From Pseudomonadota bacterium (GTDB taxonomy: Bacteria; Pseudomonadota; Gammaproteobacteria; Burkholderiales; Ferrovaceae): DNA of 37,394 nt. The notes below the pieces were generated by a model. The model made no database searches, was not told the origin of the DNA, and worked only from the letters and a program-made list of their open reading frames with translations. A program made the position numbers and the translations under genes. This document shows, one piece after another, positions 21,606-31,026 of this stretch; position 1 is the stretch's first letter, and every line of letters begins with the position of its first letter. The stretch lies in the NCBI GenBank assembly GCA_021826025.1, contig JAKBBG010000011.1, positions 1 to 37,394 of the forward strand, written 5' to 3'.

Positions 21606-24600
21606 TTGAATCACCCATCTCTACCGCCCCGCCAGGGCCTGTATGACCCTGCCCTCGAACATGACGCCTGCGGCGTCGGTTTTGTGGCCCACATCAAGGG
21701 CGTGCAAAGCCATACCATAGTCCGGCAAGGCCTCCAGATTCTCGAAAACCTGACGCACCGTGGCGCCACCGGCGCCGATCCGCTGGCAGGCGATGGCGCC
21801 GGCATCCTGATCCAGATGCCCGATGCGTTCCTGCGCAAGGAAGTGGCCCCCCTGGGTTTCCAACTGCCGGCCCTGGGCGATTATGCCGTCGGCATGGTCT
21901 TCCTGCCGCAGGATGCGGGCGACCGCACGGTCTGCGAATCCCTGCTGGAGCAATGTGCCCGTGAGGAGGGCCAGGTCGTGCTGGGCTGGCGCGATGTTCC
22001 CACGGACAACAGCGGCCTGGGCGAAAGCGTCAAGCAGGTGGAACCCGTCATTCGGCAGATTTTCCTGGCCCGGGGGCAGGTCACCCCGGATCGCAACGGC
22101 TTTGAGCGCAAGCTGTTCGTACTGCGCAAGCGCGCCGAACATGCGGTCGCGCAAAAGGGTATTGACCGCAAATGGTTCTATTTGCCCTCGCTGTCATCGC
22201 GCACCCTGGTCTACAAGGGCATGCTGCTCGCCGACCAGGTGGGCCATTTCTACCGCGACCTGCAGGATCCGGCGCTGGTGTCTGCGCTCGCCCTGGTGCA
22301 CCAACGCTTTTCCACCAACACCTTCCCCACCTGGGATCTGGCCCATCCGTTCCGCATGATCGCCCACAACGGTGAAATCAACACCCTGCGCGGCAACGTC
22401 AACTGGATGGCGGCACGGCGAGGGACCATGGCGTCCACCCTGCTGGGTGAAGACCTGGGCAAGATCTGGCCGCTCATCGTGGAAGGACAGTCGGATTCCG
22501 CCTGTTTCGATAACGCGCTGGAACTGCTCGTGGCCGGAGGGTATCCCCTGGTCCAGGCCATGACGATGCTGATTCCCGAAGCCTGGGCCGGCAATCCCCT
22601 GATGGACGAGGAACGGCGCGCCTATTATGAGTACCATGCCGCCCTGATGGAACCGTGGGATGGTCCTGCCGCCGTGGCTTTCACCGACGGTCGCCAGATC
22701 GGGGCCACGCTCGACCGCAACGGCCTGCGCCCTGCGCGTTATGTGCAAACCAGCGACGATCTGGTCCTGATGGCTTCTGAAATGGGCGTGCTCGACATTC
22801 CCCAGGAGAAAATCGTCAAGAAATGGCGTCTGCAGCCCGGGAAAATGCTGCTGATCGACCTCGAACAGGGCCGCATCATCAGTGATCTGGAACTGAAGCA
22901 GCAGTTGTCCAAACAGCAGCCCTACCGGCAGTGGCTATCCCGTACCCAGACCCGGATCGAGGACCTGCCGGACATCGGGGAAGCCCCGCCGCAAGCGGCC
23001 TGTTCGCTCCTCGATCGCCAGCAGGCATTCGGCCTGACGGAAGAGGAGCTCAAGTTCCTGCTCGTGCCCATGGCGACCGGCGGCCAGGAGGCCGTGGGAT
23101 CCATGGGGGACGACACGCCCCTCGCCGTGCTTTCCAACAGGCCCAAATCGCTGTACCAGTATTTCCGGCAACTGTTCGCCCAGGTCACGAACCCGCCGAT
23201 CGATCCGATCCGGGAAGAGCTGGTGATGTCCCTGGTGTCCTTCATCGGACCCCGCCCCAACCTTCTGGGAGTGGACGCCGCCGAACCGCAGCCCCGGCTT
23301 GAAGCCAGCCAGCCGGTCCTGACCCCGGAGGACATGGAAAAGATCAGGACCATCGACCGGGCCACGCAAGGCCTGTTCCGCTCCACGACCTTGTCCATCT
23401 GCTACCCGGTAGCACAAGGGGCCGACGGCATGGCCGCGGCGCTGGAAACCCTGTGTCAGGCCGCCGTGAATGCCGTGCAGGCCGGCAGCAACATCCTCAT
23501 CCTGTCCGACAGCGATCTGGACGCGACCCGGATCGCCATACCTGCCCTGCTGGCCACTGCCGCCGTCCACCATCACCTGGTGCGCAACGGCCTGCGTACC
23601 AGCACCGGTCTCGTGGTTGAAACCGGCTCCGCCCGCGAAGTGCATCACTTTGCGCTCCTGGCCGGGTATGGCGCCGAAGCGGTGCACCCCTATCTGGCCT
23701 ACGAAACCCTCGCCGCGATGGGGCACCATCTTCCCCACGACCTGGATCCGAAGGACGCGCGCAAACGGTACATCAAGGCCATTTCCAAGGGGTTGCTCAA
23801 GGTGATGTCCAAAATGGGCATATCCACGTACCAGTCCTACTGCGGCGCCCAGATTTTCGAAGCGGTCGGCCTCAACAGTGCGTTCGTGGCCCGCTATTTC
23901 ACGGGAACCGCCAGCACGGTGGAAGGCATCGGGCTCGAGGAAGTGGCCGAAGAAGCCCTGCGGCTGCACACCCTCGCTTTTTCGGACGCCCCCCTTTACA
24001 GGGACCGGCTCGATGCGGGCGGCGAGTACGCCTACCGCATCCGCGGCGAAGCCCACATGTGGACTCCGGAAAGCATTTCCAAGCTTCAGAACGCCACGCG
24101 CACCGGCAGCTACAGCACCTACCGCGAATACGCCAAGGCCATCAACGACCAGTCGCAGCGCCTCATGACGTTGCGCGGACTGTTTGAAATCGGAAGGGCG
24201 GAACATCCCGTTCCCCTGTCGGAAGTCGAACCGGCACAGTCGATCGTGAAGCGATTCGCGACAGGGGCCATGTCGCTGGGCTCCATCTCGCAGGAGGCCC
24301 ACAGCACGCTGGCGATCGCCATGAACCGCATCGGCGGCAAATCCAATACCGGCGAAGGCGGCGAAGATCCACAGCGGTTCAAGCCGTTGCCCAACGGCGA
24401 CTCCATGCGTTCTTCCATCAAGCAGGTGGCTTCGGGCCGTTTCGGGGTCACCGCGGAATACCTGGTCAACGCGGACGACATCCAGATCAAGATGGCCCAA
24501 GGCGCCAAGCCCGGCGAAGGCGGCCAGCTTCCCGGCCACAAGGTGAGCAAGTACATCGGGAAACTGCGCCATTCCGTTCCGGGCGTGGGGCTGATTTCTC

Positions 24601-26234
24601 CGCCCCCGCACCACGACATTTATTCCATCGAAGACCTGGCCCAGCTGATCCACGACCTCAAAAACGTGAACCCGGGGGCGCGCATCAGCGTGAAGCTCGT
24701 TTCCGAAGTGGGGGTCGGCACGGTTGCGGCAGGCGTTTCGAAGGCCCATGCCGACCATGTCACGATTTCCGGACACGATGGCGGCACCGGTGCGTCGCCG
24801 CTTTCATCCATCAAATATGCCGGCTCGCCCTGGGAATTGGGCCTGGCAGAGACGCAGCAGACCCTGGTTCTCAACCGTCTGCGCGGCAGGATCTGCGTGC
24901 AGGCGGACGGACAAATGAAAACGGGGCGGGACGTGGTGGTGGCGGCGCTCCTGGGAGCTGACGAGTTCGGGTTCGCGACCGCGCCGCTGGTGGTGGAAGG
25001 CTGCATCATGATGCGCAAATGCCACCTCAACACCTGCCCGGTGGGCATTGCGACCCAGGACCCCGAGCTCACCCGGAAATTCACAGGACAGCCCGAGCAC
25101 GTCATCAATTATTTCTTCTTCGTCGCGGAAGAAGTCCGGGAATACATGGCGCAAATGGGGTTCCGGACCTTTGACGAAATGGTCGGCCGCGTCGACATGC
25201 TGGACATGCGCCAGGGCATTTCCCACTGGAAAGCCCGCGGCCTTGACTTCTCCCGCATTTTCCACAGCCCGGAAATGCCGCAGAGCGTGGCCCGTTCCTG
25301 GAAGGAACGTCAGGACCACGGGCTCGCTCAGGCGCTTGACCACAGCCTGATCGCCCAGGCAAAGCCGGCGCTGGAGCAACGCCAGCCGGTCGCGATCGAC
25401 GTGGCGGTACGCAACGTCAACAGGACCATCGGCGCCATGCTTTCGGGCGAAGTGGCCCGCCGTTACGGCCATGCAGGCCTGCCGGACGACACCATCTTCA
25501 TCCGGGCCCGGGGAACGGCAGGGCAAAGTTTCGGGGCTTTCCTGGCCCATGGGGTGACCCTTGAGCTGGAAGGGGAAGCCAACGACTACGTGGGCAAAGG
25601 GCTCTCGGGTGGCCGCATCGTCATCTATCCTCCCGCCGTCTGCCCCATCCAGGCTGAAGAGAACATCATCGTCGGCAACACGGTGCTCTATGGCGCCATC
25701 AGCGGCGAATGCTACTTCCGCGGCGTGGCCGGCGAACGCTTCGCCGTGCGCAACTCGGGCGCAACGGCCGTGGTGGAAGGCGTCGGCGACCACGGATGCG
25801 AATACATGACAGGTGGCACCGTCGTCGTTCTGGGAGAGGCCGGCCGCAATTTCGCGGCGGGAATGAGCGGCGGAGTGGCCTATGTCCTGGACGAGGCCGG
25901 CGATTTCGAACGGCGCTGCAACCTCGCCATGGTCGAACTCGAGCCGGTGCCGGAAGAGGATTCCGCTTCGGAGGAGTCGCGCGGCAATCTGGACACGCAC
26001 GGCAAAGTCAAAGTCAACCACCTTGGTGAAAAGGATTCCGTCCTGCTCAGGCGGCTCATCGAAAACCACATGCACTACACGAACAGCGCGCGGGCTCGCA
26101 AGATCCTGGAACGGTGGGATCACTACCTGCCCCTTTTCGTCAAAGTCATGCCCATGGAATATCGCCGGGCGCTGATGGAACTGGCGGCAGAACAACAACG
26201 GGAAAAAGAACTGAGAGTGGAACACCATGGGTAA
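21606..26234 (+). CDS. gltB: Glutamate synthase (NADPH), large subunit
   Basis: A 1542-residue multidomain enzyme that makes glutamate from glutamine and 2-oxoglutarate. The Ntn amidotransferase nucleophile is the Cys of E-H-D-A-C-G-V-G-F (Cys22), exposed after removal of a propeptide of about 21 residues. The FMN synthase domain has G-E-G-G-E-D-P and the [13 protein letters not shown] segment. The [3Fe-4S] ligands are Cys1133, Cys1139 and Cys1144 in [12 protein letters not shown]. The C-terminal beta-helix domain is complete. No ATG fits. I chose TTG 21606 over TTG 21585 because GAGG lies 8 bases before it. It overlaps gltD by 8 bases. Confidence 0.97.
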   Translation: MNHPSLPPRQGLYDPALEHDACGVGFVAHIKGVQSHTIVRQGLQILENLTHRGATGADPLAGDGAGILIQMPDAFLRKEVAPLGFQLPALGDYAVGMVFLPQDAGDRTVCESLLEQCAREEGQVVLGWRDVPTDNSGLGESVKQVEPVIRQIFLARGQVTPDRNGFERKLFVLRKRAEHAVAQKGIDRKWFYLPSLSSRTLVYKGMLLADQVGHFYRDLQDPALVSALALVHQRFSTNTFPTWDLAHPFRMIAHNGEINTLRGNVNWMAARRGTMASTLLGEDLGKIWPLIVEGQSDSACFDNALELLVAGGYPLVQAMTMLIPEAWAGNPLMDEERRAYYEYHAALMEPWDGPAAVAFTDGRQIGATLDRNGLRPARYVQTSDDLVLMASEMGVLDIPQEKIVKKWRLQPGKMLLIDLEQGRIISDLELKQQLSKQQPYRQWLSRTQTRIEDLPDIGEAPPQAACSLLDRQQAFGLTEEELKFLLVPMATGGQEAVGSMGDDTPLAVLSNRPKSLYQYFRQLFAQVTNPPIDPIREELVMSLVSFIGPRPNLLGVDAAEPQPRLEASQPVLTPEDMEKIRTIDRATQGLFRSTTLSICYPVAQGADGMAAALETLCQAAVNAVQAGSNILILSDSDLDATRIAIPALLATAAVHHHLVRNGLRTSTGLVVETGSAREVHHFALLAGYGAEAVHPYLAYETLAAMGHHLPHDLDPKDARKRYIKAISKGLLKVMSKMGISTYQSYCGAQIFEAVGLNSAFVARYFTGTASTVEGIGLEEVAEEALRLHTLAFSDAPLYRDRLDAGGEYAYRIRGEAHMWTPESISKLQNATRTGSYSTYREYAKAINDQSQRLMTLRGLFEIGRAEHPVPLSEVEPAQSIVKRFATGAMSLGSISQEAHSTLAIAMNRIGGKSNTGEGGEDPQRFKPLPNGDSMRSSIKQVASGRFGVTAEYLVNADDIQIKMAQGAKPGEGGQLPGHKVSKYIGKLRHSVPGVGLISPPPHHDIYSIEDLAQLIHDLKNVNPGARISVKLVSEVGVGTVAAGVSKAHADHVTISGHDGGTGASPLSSIKYAGSPWELGLAETQQTLVLNRLRGRICVQADGQMKTGRDVVVAALLGADEFGFATAPLVVEGCIMMRKCHLNTCPVGIATQDPELTRKFTGQPEHVINYFFFVAEEVREYMAQMGFRTFDEMVGRVDMLDMRQGISHWKARGLDFSRIFHSPEMPQSVARSWKERQDHGLAQALDHSLIAQAKPALEQRQPVAIDVAVRNVNRTIGAMLSGEVARRYGHAGLPDDTIFIRARGTAGQSFGAFLAHGVTLELEGEANDYVGKGLSGGRIVIYPPAVCPIQAEENIIVGNTVLYGAISGECYFRGVAGERFAVRNSGATAVVEGVGDHGCEYMTGGTVVVLGEAGRNFAAGMSGGVAYVLDEAGDFERRCNLAMVELEPVPEEDSASEESRGNLDTHGKVKVNHLGEKDSVLLRRLIENHMHYTNSARARKILERWDHYLPLFVKVMPMEYRRALMELAAEQQREKELRVEHHG

Positions 26235-27663
26235 GATCACCGGCTTCATGGAAATCGCAAGGCAGGACCCCCGGTCCCTGCCCCCGGACGAGCGCATCCG
26301 CTCCTACCACGAATTCACGCTGCCCCTGCCGGACCAGGAACTCAGCCGGCAGGGCGCGCGCTGCATGGATTGCGGCATCCCGTTCTGCCAGACGGGCTGT
26401 CCGGTCAACAACATCATCCCGGACTGGAACGACCTGGTTTACCGGGGCTACTGGAAGGATGCCCTGGAAACCCTGCACTCCACCAACAACTTTCCCGAAT
26501 TTACCGGCCGCATTTGCCCGGCGCCGTGCGAAGCCGCTTGCGTGCTGAACATCAACAACGACCCGGTCACGATCAAAAACATCGAGCACGCCATCGTCGA
26601 CAAGGGCTGGGAAGAAGGCTGGATCATCCCCCAGATCGCTCCCCAGAAAACCGGGAAACGGGTGGCCGTGGTGGGTTCGGGCCCTGCGGGACTCGCCGCC
26701 GCGCAGCAACTGGCCCGCGCCGGGCATCAGGTGGTGTTGTTCGAAAAGAATGACCGCATCGGCGGGCTGCTGCGCTACGGCATCCCGGATTTCAAGATGG
26801 AAAAACAGCTCATTGACCGGCGGATGCAGCAGATGCGGGCCGAAGGGGTCGAATTCAGGACCGGCCAGCACGTGGGCGTGACGTTGCCGGCCCAGTCGCT
26901 GCTTGCGGAATTCGATGCGATACTCCTGACCGGGGGGTCGGAACACCCGCGCGATCTGCCTGTCCCGGGGCGCGAACTCGAGGGCATCCATTTCGCCATG
27001 TCGTTCCTGCCCCAGCAGAACCGGCGCAATGCGGGCGACAGCGTACCGAACCAGATTCTGGCCACCGGCAAGCATGTGGTCGTGATCGGCGGCGGCGACA
27101 CCGGCTCAGACTGCGTGGGCACGTCCATCCGTCAGGGTGCCGCGTCCGTCACACAATTCGAACTGATGCCCCGGCCGCCCGAAAAGGAGAACAAGCCCCT
27201 CGTGTGGCCCAACTATCCGCTCAAGCTGCGCACTTCATCCTCCCAGGAAGAAGGCTGCAACCGGGACTGGAGCGTGGCCACCAAAGCTTTCAAGGGGTCC
27301 GGCGGCCGCGTGGAAAGCCTTTCTGCCATCCGCCTGGAGTGGAAAAAGGATGCCCAGGGGCAGCAGGCGATGTCGGAAGTCCGCGGCTCCGAATTTGAAA
27401 TCAAGGCAGACCTGGTGTTGCTGGCCATGGGCTATCTTCACCCGGTGCATGCGGGGCTCCTGGAACAGCTCGGGGTGTCCCTGGACAATCGCGGCAATGT
27501 CCTGGCGGACACGGAGCAGTACCAGACTTCGGTGCCCAAAGTCTTTTCGGCAGGAGACATGCGCCGTGGCCAATCCCTGGTGGTCTGGGCCATCCGTGAA
27601 GGTCGCCAGGCCGCCCGCGCCGTCGACGAGTTCCTCATGGGCTGCTCGGAATTGCCACGCTAG
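26227..27663 (+). CDS. gltD: Glutamate synthase (NADPH), small subunit
   Basis: A 478-residue FAD and iron-sulfur protein that passes electrons from NADPH to GltB. The N-terminal cysteines Cys46, Cys49, Cys54 and Cys58 ([13 protein letters not shown]) and Cys97, Cys101 and Cys105 hold the two [4Fe-4S] clusters. The FAD loop [12 protein letters not shown] and the NADPH loop [10 protein letters not shown] mark the two Rossmann domains. The ATG overlaps the end of gltB by 8 bases. hemE begins 7 bases after its stop, so the operon reads gltB-gltD-hemE. Confidence 0.97.
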   Translation: MGKITGFMEIARQDPRSLPPDERIRSYHEFTLPLPDQELSRQGARCMDCGIPFCQTGCPVNNIIPDWNDLVYRGYWKDALETLHSTNNFPEFTGRICPAPCEAACVLNINNDPVTIKNIEHAIVDKGWEEGWIIPQIAPQKTGKRVAVVGSGPAGLAAAQQLARAGHQVVLFEKNDRIGGLLRYGIPDFKMEKQLIDRRMQQMRAEGVEFRTGQHVGVTLPAQSLLAEFDAILLTGGSEHPRDLPVPGRELEGIHFAMSFLPQQNRRNAGDSVPNQILATGKHVVVIGGGDTGSDCVGTSIRQGAASVTQFELMPRPPEKENKPLVWPNYPLKLRTSSSQEEGCNRDWSVATKAFKGSGGRVESLSAIRLEWKKDAQGQQAMSEVRGSEFEIKADLVLLAMGYLHPVHAGLLEQLGVSLDNRGNVLADTEQYQTSVPKVFSAGDMRRGQSLVVWAIREGRQAARAVDEFLMGCSELPR

Positions 27664-27670
27664 GACCGCG

Positions 27671-28726
27671 ATGCTCCAAAACGACACCTTCCTCAAGGCG
27701 CTGTTGCGCCAGCCCACCCCTTACACCCCGCTCTGGATCATGCGCCAGGCTGGCCGGTACCTGCCGGAATACAACGCCACGCGCGCGCGTGCCGGCAGTT
27801 TTCTGGACCTGTGCAAAAACCCGGATTTCGCCACGGAAGTGACGTTGCAGCCGTTGGCCCGCTATCCCCTGGATGCCGCCATCCTGTTTTCGGACATTTT
27901 GACCATTCCGGATGCCATGGGCCTGGGACTCTATTTCTCCGACGGCGAAGGGCCCAAGCTGGAACGCCCTCTGCGCGACGAATGGGAGGTGCGCAATCTT
28001 ACGGCACCGGATCCCACCGAACACCTGCGCTATGTGCTCGATGCGGTGGGCCAGATCCGTCAGGCCCTGGGAGGCTCGGTCCCTCTCATCGGGTTTTCTG
28101 GCAGCCCGTTCACGCTGGCCTGTTACATGGTGGAAGGAGGGGGATCAGACGACTTCCGCCATGTCAAAGGCATGCTCTACCGCAGGCCCGACCTGCTGCA
28201 CCGCATTCTTGAAGTCACGACCGAAGCGGTCATCCTCTACCTGAACGCCCAGATTGCGGCCGGAGCACAGGCCGTCATGGTTTTCGACACCTGGGGGGGC
28301 ACCCTCACCAGCGCGGCTTACCAGGAATTCTCCCTGGCCTACCTCTCCCGCATTGCCGCCGCCCTCACACGACATGCTGAAGGACGCCGCGTTCCCAGCA
28401 TCGTATTCACCAAAGGGGGAGGGCTGTGGCTGGAATCCATCGCCGATGCAGGATTTGACGCGGTGGGCCTGGACTGGACCGTCGACATCGGGCAGGCCAG
28501 GCGAAGGATCGGCGACCGTGTCGCATTGCAGGGCAACATGGACCCGGCCGTACTGTTCGGCTCGCCAGAATTCATCCGCCAGGAAGTCGCCCGGATTCTG
28601 GACGGATTCGGACCCGGATCCGGCCATGTTTTCAATTTGGGACACGGCATTTCGCGCTTTACCGACCCCGACAACGTTGCGGCCATGGTCGAGGCCGTTC
28701 ACGCGCTCAGCCGCGAATCCCGTTGA
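27671..28726 (+). CDS. hemE: Uroporphyrinogen decarboxylase
   Basis: A 351-residue TIM-barrel enzyme that removes four carboxyl groups from uroporphyrinogen III to give coproporphyrinogen III. The N-terminal signature [15 protein letters not shown] holds the substrate-binding arginines. [14 protein letters not shown] and the F-N-L-G-H-G-I signature near the C-terminus are all intact. The frame is open from 27350 inside gltD, but ATG 27671 matches the family start and length (E. coli 354). It lies 7 bases after gltD, linking heme and glutamate synthesis in one transcript, which is reasonable since the C5 route begins with glutamate. Confidence 0.96.
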   Translation: MLQNDTFLKALLRQPTPYTPLWIMRQAGRYLPEYNATRARAGSFLDLCKNPDFATEVTLQPLARYPLDAAILFSDILTIPDAMGLGLYFSDGEGPKLERPLRDEWEVRNLTAPDPTEHLRYVLDAVGQIRQALGGSVPLIGFSGSPFTLACYMVEGGGSDDFRHVKGMLYRRPDLLHRILEVTTEAVILYLNAQIAAGAQAVMVFDTWGGTLTSAAYQEFSLAYLSRIAAALTRHAEGRRVPSIVFTKGGGLWLESIADAGFDAVGLDWTVDIGQARRRIGDRVALQGNMDPAVLFGSPEFIRQEVARILDGFGPGSGHVFNLGHGISRFTDPDNVAAMVEAVHALSRESR

Positions 28727-28752
28727 CAAACCGGCAATTAGCTGCGCCAGAT

Positions 28753-28772
28753 GATTGTGCTTATGCACAATC
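28753..28772. repeat. inverted repeat containing a DnaA-box match
   Basis: GATTGTGC (28753-28760) and GCACAATC (28765-28772) are perfect complements around TTAT. The right side contains TTATGCACA. As RNA this is a stable 8 bp hairpin 26 bases after the hemE stop, followed by a moderately T-rich stretch, so it could also end the hemE transcript. Confidence 0.6.
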
Positions 28773-28779
28773 GTCATTC

Positions 28780-28802
28780 ATTCTTAACAAACGTATAAGA
28801 AT
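28780..28802. repeat. inverted repeat ATTCTTA/TAAGAAT
   Basis: Seven-base arms at 28780-28786 and 28796-28802 surround a 9-base spacer. The sequence is AT-rich and lies between the first DnaA-box match and the IHF-like site. Confidence 0.5.
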
Positions 28803-28805
28803 CAA

Positions 28806-28820
28806 GCCGTTCTGAACGGC
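28806..28820. repeat. near-perfect palindrome GCCGTTC-T-GAACGGC
   Basis: Seven-base arms meet around one central T. The geometry suits a dimeric DNA-binding protein better than an RNA hairpin, because the loop would be too short. It overlaps the end of the IHF-like match. Confidence 0.55.
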
Positions 28821-28935
28821 GATCTTATAACCCATTATATTTCAATGATATTTTCATCCGCAAAGCCATTCTGGCCTGCGGGTGCCTGGAAATGGAAGCC
28901 CTGCTTTGGGGCCTGGGCCGGACTTATGAACAGAT

Positions 28936-28944
28936 TTATCCACA
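28936..28944 (+). promoter_or_regulatory. consensus DnaA box
   Basis: TTATCCACA is the strongest form of the DnaA box. It lies 51 bases before the priA ATG. Confidence 0.6.
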
Positions 28945-28995
28945 GCCTTGTCCAGCCAGCATTTCCGGGCAAAATGCCTTGAAAACCCGCGCCCC

Positions 28996-30978
28996 ATGCC
29001 GATAGTCCAGGTCGCTTTCGACCTTCCGCTCGACCGGCTGTTCGATTACAAGGCGCCGGACGCCACTGCCGAGGACGTCGGGCTGCGCGTGCTCGCCCCC
29101 TTCGGGTCGACCCTGAAAGTGGGCGTCATCCTGAAGGTTTCCGACAAGAGCGACTGGCCGGAAGAGCAGTTGCGCGCGCTGACGTCCGTCTGGCGCGATG
29201 TTCCCCCGCTTGCTCCCGAGGACCTGCGTTTGCTGGGCTTTTGCAGCACCTATTACCACCATCCGCTGGGGGCTGTGGTTCTCGGCGCCTTCCCTCCCGG
29301 GCTGCGCAGGACCAAAGGATGGGTGCCGCCGCGCCGCCGCAAAGCCCCTGTTGCCGGCACGCCCGTGCCTGTCCCCGCATTGACGGCTGCCCAGGGCGCT
29401 GCCGTCGACGCGGTGTTGGAACAGGCGGAAAAGGGGTTCCAGGCTTACCTGCTGCATGGCGTCACCGGGAGCGGCAAAACGGAAGTCTATCTCCACCTGA
29501 TCAGGCACGTTGTGTCGACAGGCAGGCAGGCCCTGGTCCTGACCCCGGAAATCACCCTGACGCCGCAACTGGAAAAACGGTTTCGAGAGCGCCTTCCCGA
29601 TGTGCCCATGGTCAGCATGCACAGCGGTTTGGGCGAAAAGGAAAGGGCCATGCGCTGGCTCGATGCCCAGGGCGGGCGGGCCGCCGTGGTCCTCGGAACG
29701 CGTTCGGCCATTTTCTGCCCCATGCCCCGGCTGGGGTTGATCGTGGTCGATGAGGAACACGACGGTTCCTACAAACAACAGGAAGGGCTGCGCTACTCCG
29801 CCCGCGACATGGCGCTGGTCCGGGCGCAACAGCTGCAAATCCCCGTCGTCCTCGGGTCTGCAACGCCGGCGCTGGAATCCTGGTGGAATGCGCAGGCAGG
29901 CCGCTACCGCCTGCTGAGCCTGTCCGAACGCGCCGTCCCGGGGGCCAGCCTGCCCCGTATCCGTCTGGTCGGTCCGCCGCCGCCCCGCGCTCCCGACATT
30001 GCGCCAGCCATACTGGAAGCCATCGCCGCCCGGCTGGAGCGGGGTGAACAAAGCCTGGTGTTCATCAACAGGAGAGGATACGCCCCGGTGCTGTTCTGTT
30101 CCCAGTGCCACTGGGTCAGCGCCTGCGACCGCTGCACGGCCAACATGGTCGTGCATTTGCGCCGACGCGAGCTTCGCTGCCATCACTGCGGGCAGCGCCA
30201 CCCCATTCCGAAAGCGTGCCCTTCGTGCGGCAACGCCCATCTGGAGACCCTGGGTTCCGGCACCCAAAAAGTCGAAACGGCTTTGCAGACACGTTTTCCG
30301 GCGGCGCGCGTGTTGCGGCTGGACAGCGACACGCTGGCCCGCCCCCAGGCGTGGGAGGATACGGTGCAAACCATTCACGACGGACATGCCGACATTCTGG
30401 TCGGCACCCAGTTGCTGTCCAAAGGGCACGACTTCCCGAAAATCACGCTGGTGGCCGCGCTTGGCGCTGACAACGCGCTCTACAGCAGCGACTTCCGCAG
30501 CGGAGAGCGGCTTTTTGCGCAACTGGTGCAGGTGGCGGGTCGTGCCGGACGAACTGCCGGCCAGGGTGAAGTGCTTGTGCAGACGGCCTTTTCCGGGCAT
30601 CCGCTGTTCAAGGCGCTGCTGGGCCACGATTACCGGTCGTTCGCGCAACAGGAACTGGAGCAACGCCGCCTCACAAGCTTCCCTCCTTTCGCGTACCAGG
30701 CCTTGTTGCGGGCGGCCTCGGAAAATCCGGACGCCCTCGAAAATTTCATGCGGGAGGCTGCAGCGCAGGCGCTTGCCCTGGCGCGGGAGGTGGAAGTGTA
30801 TGACCCGGTCCCCCCGCCGCTTGCCAGGGTTTCGGGAAAAAGCCGCCTGCAACTGCTCGTGCAAAGCAGCCATCGGTCCCGCTTGCAGGAATTCCTGACG
30901 GCATGGCAGGTCCGGCTGCAAGGCGTTTCCTGCGGCCCCGTCCAGTGGTCGCTCGATGTGGACCCTGCGGAACTATGA
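28996..30978 (+). CDS. priA: Primosomal protein N' (replication restart helicase PriA)
   Basis: A 660-residue superfamily 2 helicase that reloads the replisome at stalled forks. The N-terminal fork-binding domain covers residues 1-103. Walker A G-V-T-G-S-G-K-T is at 155-162 and the D-E-E-H box is near 251. Eight zinc-binding cysteines (C-S-Q-C, C-D-R-C, C-H-H-C, C-P-S-C with spacers) lie between about 370 and 412, and the C-terminal domain ends in L-D-V-D-P as in E. coli. It is about 70 residues shorter than E. coli PriA (732). The loss is all between the fork-binding domain and the helicase, where the winged-helix domain should be and only a Pro/Arg-rich linker remains. ATG 28996 fits the family start. 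Confidence 0.95.
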   Translation: MPIVQVAFDLPLDRLFDYKAPDATAEDVGLRVLAPFGSTLKVGVILKVSDKSDWPEEQLRALTSVWRDVPPLAPEDLRLLGFCSTYYHHPLGAVVLGAFPPGLRRTKGWVPPRRRKAPVAGTPVPVPALTAAQGAAVDAVLEQAEKGFQAYLLHGVTGSGKTEVYLHLIRHVVSTGRQALVLTPEITLTPQLEKRFRERLPDVPMVSMHSGLGEKERAMRWLDAQGGRAAVVLGTRSAIFCPMPRLGLIVVDEEHDGSYKQQEGLRYSARDMALVRAQQLQIPVVLGSATPALESWWNAQAGRYRLLSLSERAVPGASLPRIRLVGPPPPRAPDIAPAILEAIAARLERGEQSLVFINRRGYAPVLFCSQCHWVSACDRCTANMVVHLRRRELRCHHCGQRHPIPKACPSCGNAHLETLGSGTQKVETALQTRFPAARVLRLDSDTLARPQAWEDTVQTIHDGHADILVGTQLLSKGHDFPKITLVAALGADNALYSSDFRSGERLFAQLVQVAGRAGRTAGQGEVLVQTAFSGHPLFKALLGHDYRSFAQQELEQRRLTSFPPFAYQALLRAASENPDALENFMREAAAQALALAREVEVYDPVPPPLARVSGKSRLQLLVQSSHRSRLQEFLTAWQVRLQGVSCGPVQWSLDVDPAEL

Positions 30979-30996
30979 GCCTTGCGGCGAGGCCAT

Positions 30997-31002
30997 TATA
31001 AT
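30997..31002 (+). promoter_or_regulatory. -10 box of a probable argS promoter
   Basis: A perfect TATAAT lies in the 48 bp gap between priA and argS. It would start transcription near 31009, about 18 bases before the argS ATG. The -35 region, inside the end of priA, has no clear match. Confidence 0.45.
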
Positions 31003-31026
31003 GTCGCATTCAACCAGACCGATCCC

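Larger units (their letters stand above)
28727..28995. other. AT-rich hemE-priA gap with origin-like elements
   Basis: No gene is visible here. The stretch holds two matches to the DnaA-box consensus TTATNCACA (28761-28769 and 28936-28944). It also holds a near match to the IHF site (28800-28812, only the last base off), an AT-rich run starting with GATC at 28821-28858, and three perfect inverted repeats. The A+T content of about 28770-28860 stands out from the GC-rich surroundings. It may be a replication origin, a DnaA-controlled promoter of priA, or both; the sequence alone cannot tell. Confidence 0.45.

Noticed and set aside
22935-24776. 613-codon open frame antisense to gltB
   Set aside because: Shadow of gltB with low-complexity composition and no family match. 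Similar shadows lie opposite argS (30973-32784) and priA (28936-30921).
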